DNA of 59,978 nt from Candidatus Bruticola papionis (GTDB taxonomy: Bacteria; Vulcanimicrobiota; Xenobia; Xenobiales; Xenobiaceae): the NCBI GenBank assembly GCA_002407045.1, contig DHKB01000013.1, positions 226 through 60,203 of the forward strand, given 5' to 3'. Positions 36,806 to 44,028 of the stretch are shown here, piece by piece. The position numbers and the translations under genes are program-made. Below the pieces are notes generated by a model. It saw nothing but the letters and a program-made list of their open reading frames with translations. It was not told where the DNA came from and ran no database searches. Every line of letters begins with the position of its first letter. Position 1 is the stretch's first letter.

Positions 36806-36836
36806 TTGGTATAGATATTGTCTCTAGTTTAAACAA

Positions 36837-36880
36837 AATAGCGGTCATCCTCACAATTTTGCGAGGAGCCGCTATTTTTA
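36837..36880. terminator. Bidirectional terminator
   Basis: AATAGCGG pairs with CCGCTATT around an inner CCTC/GAGG stem, with T-rich tails on both sides. It serves the plus-strand secreted-protein gene and the minus-strand six-cysteine gene. Confidence 0.8.
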
Positions 36881-36909
36881 TATTGAGCTATAAAGCAATA
36901 AGTTGGCTA

Positions 36910-37236
36910 TTATTCGTTTGTAGCGGAAGGATTATGCTGAGGGACAAATGGATCGGGATAAAGTTGCGAGATACCACTATGGCGACATTTTACCCCCTTG
37001 CGATAGCACTCAATAATATTTTCGCAATATATTTCACCCTCAGGACCTTTGCGCCTGGAATCGATATAATCGGGATAATTTATACAAACAGTAATTTCTT
37101 TATTCAGAATGTAACAATAGCGACGCGCTGGCTCAATAGCGCAACGACGGGCCATAGGCTGTTTGTGATAACCTTCATTTCTTCGGTTGTAAAAAGAATA
37201 TGTCAAAAAAAAACTTAGTTCCTTTAACTGCGCCAT
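36910..37236 (-). CDS. Small six-cysteine protein, probably metal-binding
   Basis: The 108-residue product has six Cys at 32, 41, 51, 71, 77 and 84 in the pattern C-x8-C-x9-C-x19-C-x5-C-x6-C, with the segment GPEGEIYCENIIECYRKGVKC. I think I have seen similar small proteins in other anaerobes, but I cannot name the family. ATG 37155 (residue 28) would still contain all six Cys, so it is an alternative start giving 81 residues. Neither start has a strong ribosome site. No signal peptide. The Cys spacing suggests an Fe-S cluster or a zinc site. Confidence 0.65.
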   Translation of the reverse strand: MAQLKELSFFLTYSFYNRRNEGYHKQPMARRCAIEPARRYCYILNKEITVCINYPDYIDSRRKGPEGEIYCENIIECYRKGVKCRHSGISQLYPDPFVPQHNPSATNE

Positions 37237-37395
37237 CTACTTTGGCTTTTTCTAAAGACCAAAAATAGAGTGCACAAAAATTGGCCCAGAAATTCCTCCG
37301 CGAGTTGCCTTTCCCCTGCTTAAAGCCAACTTAACCAACTTCTCAGCAAGAGAAAAACAACCCAACAGCCAATCAGCCCCAGGAACCTATTTAAG

Positions 37396-37794
37396 CTAAG
37401 ACTTTATCTCCCGCTCTAAAGCGGCCACTTCCTCTGCCTGATGCAAAGCTTCTAAAAAAGCCTCGCGAGCCAAAGACGCTCCATGATATTTAGCTGCTGG
37501 CAACCCACCCAGGGCATTAACAATTTGCTCTTCTTCAATAGACGCAGCCTCTTCTACGGTTTTGCCTTTTACTAAATCACATAAAACGTCGGAAGCGGCA
37601 GTAGCAGCTAAGCACCCAAAGGCTTTAAACACCACTTCTTCTACACGCTTACCTTGAAGATCAAGATTGACCCAAAATTCAACTGTATCGCCACAAATGG
37701 GGTTTTCGGAAAAAGCGTGGCCTTGAGATTCCTCCAATTCACCTACGTGAATGGGATTTTCTCCATGTTTTAAAGCAGAATCTGAATATTCCAT
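37396..37794 (-). CDS. IscU/NifU-type Fe-S scaffold, third ligand Cys replaced
   Basis: From ATG 37794 (AGGGA five bases upstream, seven bases after the nifS stop) this is 132 residues. The scaffold fold is clear. Cys34 is in ENPICGDTVEF with the conserved Asp36, and Cys61 is in KAFGCLAATAAS. In IscU a third Cys lies in an H-C-S-x-L-A motif. Here that place reads KYHGASLA, giving Gly105. A helical tail follows. Scaffolds receive sulfur from NifS/IscS and build a transient cluster. Loss of one ligand is odd. The upstream in-frame ATG at 37887 would run inside nifS and is not used. Confidence 0.85.
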   Translation of the reverse strand: MEYSDSALKHGENPIHVGELEESQGHAFSENPICGDTVEFWVNLDLQGKRVEEVVFKAFGCLAATAASDVLCDLVKGKTVEEAASIEEEQIVNALGGLPAAKYHGASLAREAFLEALHQAEEVAALEREIKS

Positions 37795-37801
37795 ATCTTC
37801 C

Positions 37802-38983
37802 CTATCTACTGCAAGAGTGTGTTTTAGCAAAACAAGACTTAGGAGCCATAGCTTGCAACTTCTGAGCCGCCTTAACAATAACGGCAATAGCTTCGTCTAA
37901 TTCCTCGTAAGTAACAGAAGCGTCTAAAGTTAGACGCAAACTACCTCGGCCTAAAGGAGAGTGATAGCCCATAGCTTCGAGCACATGAGAAATACCCAAG
38001 GCCGAAGAAGCACAAGCCGAACCAGAAGATGCGCATACACCTTTGCGATCTAATTGCATAATTAAAGATTCTCCCTCTACACCAGGAAAAACGAAACTAG
38101 CGTTGCCAGGCAAACGCAAAGTGGGATGGCCAGTAAGCTCAGCACCTCTTACTGAGGTCAAAATTTTCTCGATTAAATAATCCCTTTTGGCTTTAAGAAC
38201 TTTAGAGCGTTCTTCCATAGTGCTAACAGCTATATCTAAGGCTTTGGCTAAGCCAATAATGCCAGGGACATTTTCTGTGCCGGAACGCAAACCACGCTCT
38301 TGGCCGCCGCCGTAGTTGACACTTAAAGGACGCACTCCGGTGCGCAAATATAAAGCACCAACACCTTTGGGGCCATGGAATTTATGAGCAGACATACTTA
38401 AAGCGTCTACTCCTAATTCCACAACATTGATAGGAATAGAGCCAGTTGCCTGTACAGCGTCAGTATGCAAATAAGCTTGATGGTTGGCCAAAAGCTTAGC
38501 AATTTCGGCTATAGGCTGCAAAGTGCCGACTTCATTGTTAGCCAACATAATGGAAACGACTACAGTTTTATTAGTTAAAGCGGCGGCCACCTTTTCCACA
38601 CTGACCACGCCTTGAGAATCGACAGGAAGGCGAGTAATTTCAAAGCCTTCTTTTTTAAGCTGATCGCAAGCATGCAATACTGCATGATGCTCAATTGTAG
38701 AAGTAATAATATGGTTGCCCAACTCACGTCTGGCTCTAGCTAAACCAATAACCGCCAAATTGTCAGACTCAGTACCACAACCGGTAAAGAAAATTTCGGC
38801 CGGAAGCTTGGCGCCAATACATTTAGCTACAGTAGATCTAGCGGCATCTAGAGCACGGCGAGAAGCTAAAGCAAGCCCATAAATATTCGAGGGATTGCCG
38901 TAAAGCTTTGTAAAATATGGCAACATGGCCTCTACCACTTCGGGTAAAACTGGAGTAGTAGCGGCATTATCTAAATAAATCAT
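37802..38983 (-). CDS. nifS: Cysteine desulfurase (NifS/IscS class)
   Basis: The 393-residue PLP enzyme has the sequence YLDNAATTPV at the start, IEHHAVL near 103, NNEVGTLQPI, the PLP-lysine motif SAHKFHGPKG (about 203-212), and the mobile catalytic-Cys loop SSGSACAS near 326-333. It removes sulfur from cysteine and passes it to the scaffold encoded immediately downstream. The pair makes a minimal NIF/ISC unit; no iscA, hscAB or fdx is nearby. Confidence 0.95.
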   Translation of the reverse strand: MIYLDNAATTPVLPEVVEAMLPYFTKLYGNPSNIYGLALASRRALDAARSTVAKCIGAKLPAEIFFTGCGTESDNLAVIGLARARRELGNHIITSTIEHHAVLHACDQLKKEGFEITRLPVDSQGVVSVEKVAAALTNKTVVVSIMLANNEVGTLQPIAEIAKLLANHQAYLHTDAVQATGSIPINVVELGVDALSMSAHKFHGPKGVGALYLRTGVRPLSVNYGGGQERGLRSGTENVPGIIGLAKALDIAVSTMEERSKVLKAKRDYLIEKILTSVRGAELTGHPTLRLPGNASFVFPGVEGESLIMQLDRKGVCASSGSACASSALGISHVLEAMGYHSPLGRGSLRLTLDASVTYEELDEAIAVIVKAAQKLQAMAPKSCFAKTHSCSR

Positions 38984-39166
38984 CTAAAATAAACCAACTT
39001 TTGGCAAAAAGTTAAGACTTAAAAACGGCACTCAAGCTGCCCATATGTCCAGCATGTAAGCAGCTGCGCCAAGAACAGGCCACATTTTAGCACAAACTTC
39101 CTGGCAATAAAAATATACTCTAGTGCCGTGCGCCCACGCTTGTTTTATCGGTTGCGCAAGCTTAAA

Positions 39167-39553
39167 TTAAACGGTTAAAACGTAATCAGCTAAAACTCTT
39201 TGAATTTCATTGATATCTAAATCAGCGCTGAATTTAAGTTCGACTACAGGAGTATAATTGCCGCCAACCCATATTTTCAATTCTGCGTCTAAATCTACTA
39301 AACCGGCCGTTTCTACGCAGAAGTGGCTAATATTGCGATAAGGAATGGAGTGGAAAGATACTTTTTTGCCGGTGATACCCTGAATATCCACAAAGATAAA
39401 GCGGCGGTCAGTAAAAATAATCAGATCGCGGATCTGTTTGTAAACGTGCTCGACTTTTTCACCAGGAGCGAAAATTTGAGAATACTGCTTAGTAATATCT
39501 TCGGCGCTAACTTTAGAAGCATTGCCCAAAAGGCCATTCAAAAAGTTCATCAT
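39167..39553 (-). CDS. Bacterial PH-domain-like protein
   Basis: The 128-residue soluble protein has a short helix (1-25), then strands with the pattern VYKQIRDLIIFTDRRFIFVDIQGITGKKVSFHSIPYRNI that is typical of bacterial PH domains of the YvbH/bPH kind. They often form ring-like oligomers at membranes, but no function is established. It is a single-gene unit between nifS and comM. Confidence 0.75.
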   Translation of the reverse strand: MMNFLNGLLGNASKVSAEDITKQYSQIFAPGEKVEHVYKQIRDLIIFTDRRFIFVDIQGITGKKVSFHSIPYRNISHFCVETAGLVDLDAELKIWVGGNYTPVVELKFSADLDINEIQRVLADYVLTV

Positions 39554-39600
39554 AAAAAATTTTCAATTCTCGCTTTCTTAAACACTGCCTTGTAATTGTA

Positions 39601-41178
39601 TCACATTTGGCCTAAATCAAGTGAAGAAGCAAAACGATCGAAGGCTCTATATTCCATTGCTTCACAAAGATCACCTAAACTAATACGCTCTCGCCCTTCC
39701 AAGTCGGCAATGGTTCTGGCAGTACGGCAAAGGCGGTCTTTGACTCGCCCAGATAAATTATTTAACCTAATAGCTTCAGCTAAAAATTTTTTACTTTCTT
39801 TATCTAAAAGGCAAAAGCGACGCGTTTGGGCCGTATTCATAAAACCGTTGCGGCAGTCGCGCTCACGCTGAATAGACAAGGCTCTTTCTACTCTTTGGCG
39901 CACTATATCCGAACTTTCAGCCAATTTTATCTCTAAAAGTTCGGAAGCTTTAGTGCGAGAAACTTGCAATTGTAAATCGATACGATCTAAAAGCGGCCCT
40001 GACAAGCGCGTTAAGTAACGCCGCCTTTTGGAAGGCAGACAGACGCAGCCCCTTTCACTATCTCCCCAATATCCGCAAGGACAAGGATTCATAGCCGCTA
40101 CTAAAGTAAAACGGCAAGGATATTGAGCATGAACTTTGGCGCGAGCTATTTCTACTTGGCCTTCTTCCAAAGGGCGGCGCAACGCTTCTAAGCAATCGCG
40201 ACGAAATTCAGGAAATTCATCCATAAAAAGAACTCCTCTATGAGCCAAAGTAATTTCTCCGGGGCGATTGCTGCCTAAAAGGCCAGCAGCCGAAATATTA
40301 GAAGAAGGCATACGAAAGGGCGCTTCGTCTATCATACGTTGTGGGCAATAATTGGCGGCGCTGTGAATGGAAGTAACTTCCAAAGCTTCTTGACAGCTTA
40401 AACGCGGCATAATTGAAGGAAGACAGCGAGCCAACATAGTTTTGCCCGATCCTGGCGGCCCCAACATAAGTACATGATGGCCGCCAGCAGCACATATTTC
40501 TAATCCGCGCTTGGCCACAACTTGACCACAAACATATTGCAAATCATCTTCGGCTACAGGAGCCGAGCTTTTTGAGCTCTCGCTGCTGCCTAACCACGAA
40601 GAGCCGCCCAACTTAAATTGGCGCAAGCATTCCAATTCTAGCGCTTTTGCCCGTTCGTGTTGGCCGCTGAGAAGAGAAATAGCGTGTTTTAAATTGAAAA
40701 CGCCACGACAATTTAAGCCTTTTACTAATGAAGCTTCAGCAAGATTGGCATAAGGCACCAAAATATTAGTTAGGCCCATTTTTTGAGCCATTAAAATAGC
40801 CAACAAGACACCACGTACAGGACGGACATTGCCATCCATAGCCAATTCGCCTAAAACTAGCCAATTTTGCAACATAGGTGGCGTTATTTCTGAACGGGAG
40901 TCATCAGCGGCCAACACCGCTAAGGCCATAGCTAAATCGAAGCGAGCTCCTTCTTTGCGCAATTCAGCGGGCGCTAAATTGATACGTACACGCCCTAGCG
41001 GCGCTTCATAGCCGGAATTACTAAAAGCAGCCCACACACGTTCGCCAGCTTCATTAACGGAAGCGTCGGGTAAACCGACCACAGTACAGCGCGGCAATCC
41101 TTTGGAAATATCGACTTCGCAGGAAACTAAATGAGCATTGACGCCGATTAAAGCGGCAGTATAAATACTAGCAAACAT
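39601..41178 (-). CDS. comM: ComM/YifB-family AAA ATPase (Mg-chelatase-like)
   Basis: The 525-residue protein has an N-terminal ComM domain (residues about 1-130, IYTAALIGVNAHLVSCEVDISKG), the AAA ATPase with Walker A GPPGSGKTML (about 241-250), Walker B VLFMDEFPEF, and a C-terminal Mg-chelatase domain. In naturally competent bacteria ComM is a hexameric helicase that speeds branch migration during DNA integration. It is widely found also in species without known competence. Confidence 0.93.
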   Translation of the reverse strand: MFASIYTAALIGVNAHLVSCEVDISKGLPRCTVVGLPDASVNEAGERVWAAFSNSGYEAPLGRVRINLAPAELRKEGARFDLAMALAVLAADDSRSEITPPMLQNWLVLGELAMDGNVRPVRGVLLAILMAQKMGLTNILVPYANLAEASLVKGLNCRGVFNLKHAISLLSGQHERAKALELECLRQFKLGGSSWLGSSESSKSSAPVAEDDLQYVCGQVVAKRGLEICAAGGHHVLMLGPPGSGKTMLARCLPSIMPRLSCQEALEVTSIHSAANYCPQRMIDEAPFRMPSSNISAAGLLGSNRPGEITLAHRGVLFMDEFPEFRRDCLEALRRPLEEGQVEIARAKVHAQYPCRFTLVAAMNPCPCGYWGDSERGCVCLPSKRRRYLTRLSGPLLDRIDLQLQVSRTKASELLEIKLAESSDIVRQRVERALSIQRERDCRNGFMNTAQTRRFCLLDKESKKFLAEAIRLNNLSGRVKDRLCRTARTIADLEGRERISLGDLCEAMEYRAFDRFASSLDLGQM

Positions 41179-41376
41179 ATTCCCCCCTTAGGCTGACAAC
41201 AAAAATTGGCAGCAACTAATTTTTTATCAAGACAAAGAAAGTTTTGGTCTAGATAGAATTGAAAAAAAGCTTGCAATATTTGCTTTTTAGCCGCACAATT
41301 AGCCTGGCATGGGCAGCATAGCTTGGTTGCTCTTCTTATTTAATTTTATGTACAGCCCAAGAAAGCGAGAGAATAA

Positions 41377-41796
41377 ATGATCGTTATTGCCGCTTTAGAT
41401 AATAGTAATGGCTTGTTGTTTAACCAAAGACGTCAAAGCCAAGATCGTCTGTTGCGTCAGCGTATTTTAGCTTTAATCGGCCCGAAAAAATTATTTTTGA
41501 ACGAATATTCAGCCGAATTGTTTGCTACTGAAGCTAAACCGGAGCAACTTCACGTAAGCGAACACTTTTTAACTGAAGCTGGCCCAGGCCAATATTGTTT
41601 GGTGGAAAATGTCTCTGTGCAAGATTATGAAGATAAGGTAGAAAAAATTATTATCTTCCGCTGGAACAGAGACTATCCAGCCGATTTTTATTTTGATATC
41701 AACTTGCAACAAAATTGGCAATTGAAAAGTGCTGCCGATTTTGTAGGCTCTTCTCACGATAAAATTACCGAAGAAAGATATATTCGCAAAGGTTAA
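41377..41796 (+). CDS. Conserved protein that pairs with a secreted DNA/RNA endonuclease
   Basis: The 139-residue protein has the recognisable start IVIAALDNSNGLLFNQRRQSQDR and the block CLVENVSVQDYEDKVEKIIIFRWNRDYPAD. I know this family as a small gene that sits beside DNA/RNA non-specific endonucleases in Firmicutes and is sometimes auto-labelled ribonuclease Z. It has no metallo-beta-lactamase HxHxDH motif, so that label is not supported. It has no signal peptide, while the nuclease 2 bases downstream has one, so an intracellular inhibitor or chaperone is a possibility (inference). Confidence 0.8.
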   Translation: MIVIAALDNSNGLLFNQRRQSQDRLLRQRILALIGPKKLFLNEYSAELFATEAKPEQLHVSEHFLTEAGPGQYCLVENVSVQDYEDKVEKIIIFRWNRDYPADFYFDINLQQNWQLKSAADFVGSSHDKITEERYIRKG

Positions 41797-41798
41797 TT

Positions 41799-42779
41799 AT
41801 GTACAGTAAATACAAATTATCTAAATTTAGACTATTTTTCTTATCGCTACTTTGTACTTTAAGCTTTATTTTGCCGGCCTTAGCTACAGATAATAGCCTA
41901 GAGGGAGAGTTGCTTTTAGCCGCCTCCTCGCGTCGTATTGCCAACCCCATTAGTATGGGCCGCTTTTCTTTGGCTTCAGTTCCAGCCTACTCCGGCAAGC
42001 CTTACGCTATTATCAATAAAAACGTACCTTTCTTCACTAAAGCTGACCGAGTATCACGCTCTTACGAAAAATACAGCCAATTAGACAACTTAGGGCGCTG
42101 CGGTGCGGCTATGGCTAATGTAGGGCGCGATATTATGCCTACAACTAAACGCGGCAAAATCGGCCAAGTAAAACCTAGCGGCTGGCATTTAGCTAAATAC
42201 GATTGCGTAGATGGTAAATATCTTTACAACCGCTGCCATTTAATCGGCTACCAGCTTACGGCCGAAAATGCCAACCCTTGCAACTTAATTACTGGCACCA
42301 GATACTTAAATGTGCAAGGTATGTTGCCTTTTGAAAATATGGTAGCCGACTATGTAAAGGAAACTGGCAAGCACGTACTTTATCGCGTTACACCAGTTTT
42401 TAAAGGCAATAACTTAGTAGCTCACGGCGTACTTATGGAAGCTATGTCTACCGAAGATGGCGGCCGCAGCGTTCTTTTTAATGTTTATTGTTACAATGTA
42501 CAGCCACAAATTAGCATAAATTACAAAACTGGCGCCAGCACTTATACAGGCGGAACTACCGTTGCTAAAAAGACAAAGCACAAAAGTTACAGCTCTTCCT
42601 CTTCGTCTAAGAGCATGGCCGTTAATATTTATGTCCTTAATAACAGCACCCACAAATTCCACCGTCCCGGTTGCAGCAGCGCCGCTCGCATAAGCAGCAG
42701 AAATCGTGAAGAATACACAGGTTCACGCAGCAGCTTAATTAGCGACGGCTACTCCCCTTGTAAAAAATGCAACCCCTAA
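41799..42779 (+). CDS. Secreted DNA/RNA non-specific endonuclease
   Basis: The 326-residue protein has a signal peptide (about 10-30, LSLLCTLSFILPALA) and a beta-beta-alpha-metal nuclease domain. The catalytic motif is LYNRCHLIGYQL (about 144-155) with the metal-binding Asn in NPCNLITGTRYLN. The C-terminal module (about 275-326) ends with a His/Cys pattern HKFHRPGC...GYSPCKKCNP, probably zinc-binding and perhaps for wall or DNA attachment. It is like streptodornase-type nucleases. Roles in feeding on DNA, biofilm or DNA uptake are possible. Confidence 0.9.
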   Translation: MYSKYKLSKFRLFFLSLLCTLSFILPALATDNSLEGELLLAASSRRIANPISMGRFSLASVPAYSGKPYAIINKNVPFFTKADRVSRSYEKYSQLDNLGRCGAAMANVGRDIMPTTKRGKIGQVKPSGWHLAKYDCVDGKYLYNRCHLIGYQLTAENANPCNLITGTRYLNVQGMLPFENMVADYVKETGKHVLYRVTPVFKGNNLVAHGVLMEAMSTEDGGRSVLFNVYCYNVQPQISINYKTGASTYTGGTTVAKKTKHKSYSSSSSSKSMAVNIYVLNNSTHKFHRPGCSSAARISSRNREEYTGSRSSLISDGYSPCKKCNP

Positions 42780-42798
42780 AAGTTGCGCTATAAAAAGC

Positions 42799-42856
42799 AA
42801 AAGCGCCGCTTACCGAGCTTGTGAAAATGAATTCACAACTAGGTAGCGGCGCTTTT
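42799..42856. terminator. Terminator hairpin of duplication unit 1
   Basis: A 12-bp GC-rich outer stem (AAAAGCGCCGCT with its partner at 42842-42856) holds an inner 7-bp stem TTGTGAA/TTCACAA. T-rich tails are on both strands. It ends the endonuclease gene and the minus-strand gene X copy 1. Confidence 0.85.
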
Positions 42857-42859
42857 ATG

Positions 42860-43723
42860 TTAATCATGCATATCAAACAAATTGTGCTGGCGGACAATGT
42901 CTTCAAAAATAGCTAATTTTTGCAGTTCTATCGGTAAATGGCTATATTTTCCCTCACGGTGAGCCCGAGCAAAACTTCTTAAAATCATCAGCTTGCGTTT
43001 TCCTGTAAAAAAATGTCTGGTAACAAACAACCGCCTATATTTGCGAGGGTGGATTAGAGCAGGCTTAATAGACTTTACTTTAAGAAAATATCTTATGGCA
43101 AATCGCCTATGTCTTTCTTTTCAAAAAGAAGACATTTTATAAATGCGTAAAAAGTTTGCATTGTCCGTAAGTATTTCCATGGGTGCACTCTACTAAAGTC
43201 AGGTTTTACATTCGACTTACAAAACATACAAAAGTATCTTTCTAAAGAGGTACTGTCAGTCCCAATTCCACCATCGATAAGCCAATAACGTCCGCTCCAA
43301 GCAGCCGCAAACATAACTTTGTATTTACGGAAAAACTCACGAGCTTTCTCAACCATTTGCACATGAGTATGCAAATCATCTGAAGCTAAATCTCCATAAT
43401 AGTTGTAATTGCCACATAGCTCCATAATTCCGCATTTACAACTAAATTTTCTATATTTGGAGCGTTCCCTAAAATTCTCATAACCAACTCCCCAATAGAC
43501 AGTAACCCTTATATCATACTTCTTTACTTCCGGAGGAGCCCAATTAAATAAAAAGGAAAAATTAATATTGTCAGTCTTTACTTTGTCACCTAAAAGAAAA
43601 TAGCCATCGTCATAATAAAAATCAGGATCATCCATAGTGCCCACAATCATAATAAAAATCTTCTTCGGGAGCACTATAACAAAAATGTTTTTCAAGTAGG
43701 GCTCGGCCCTCTTCTGGCTCCAT
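42860..43723 (-). pseudogene. Gene X copy 1, broken by two frameshifts
   Basis: This is nearly identical to the intact gene X at 46301-47164 and has the same ribosome site and first codons (MEPEEGRALLEK versus MKPEEGRALLEK). An extra G near 43642 (TGTGGGCAC versus TGTGGCAC) puts a stop a few codons later. Near 43120 one base is missing relative to the intact copy (GAAAAGAAAGAC versus GAAAAACAAAGAC). The remaining long frame 43093-43809 is a relic of the middle part. All other sites remain recognisable, so the decay is recent. Confidence 0.85.
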
Positions 43724-43839
43724 ATTAATATCCTCTCTAATGCAATTGCTATAAAATACGGGGCCCGAAACAAAGTTTCTGACCCCAATAAACTACCAAA
43801 GCGGAACAAAAAGTCTCACAAGACTAAGCTTTGCCATTG

Positions 43840-43880
43840 TCTTCGTATAAATTAAAAAGGTTGTTTTCGCGGACTGTAGT
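43840..43880 (-). pseudogene. Remnant of gene Y, unit 1 (last ~40 bases)
   Basis: This short piece matches the 3' end of gene Y at 47266 and still encodes the Y C terminus (NNLFNLYEDN). Directly beyond it the sequence jumps to what lies upstream of gene Y in unit 2 (GTATATAAGC near 48094). About 775 bp were therefore deleted, with most of Y lost. Confidence 0.75.
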
Positions 43881-43937
43881 ATATAAGCGAACTATTTAAC
43901 TACTGTCAATAGATACTATTTTTGTCTATAAAATATA

Positions 43938-43975
43938 AAAAAGCCCTTCGTTAGGGTATTAAGCGAAGGGCTTTT
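43938..43975 (-). terminator. Terminator of the MsbA-type exporter gene
   Basis: AAAAGCCCTTCG pairs with CGAAGGGCTTTT around a 13-base loop, with a T-rich run on the minus strand. A degraded copy is at 48151-48190 in unit 2. Confidence 0.85.
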
Positions 43976-44028
43976 GAAGGGAGCCGGGCTAAAATATTTT
44001 AGCCACAGCTCCATTAGTGTGAGCTTAA

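Noticed and set aside
36859..37218. A 119-residue plus-strand frame
   Set aside because: It starts inside the terminator hairpin and is antisense to the more convincing six-Cys frame.
41377..41796. Ribonuclease Z label
   Set aside because: The protein is too short and lacks the HxHxDH metal motif of RNase Z.
43093..43809. A separate 238-residue gene
   Set aside because: It is the middle of gene X copy 1 left open by two frameshifts; its first ~50 residues are out-of-frame translation.
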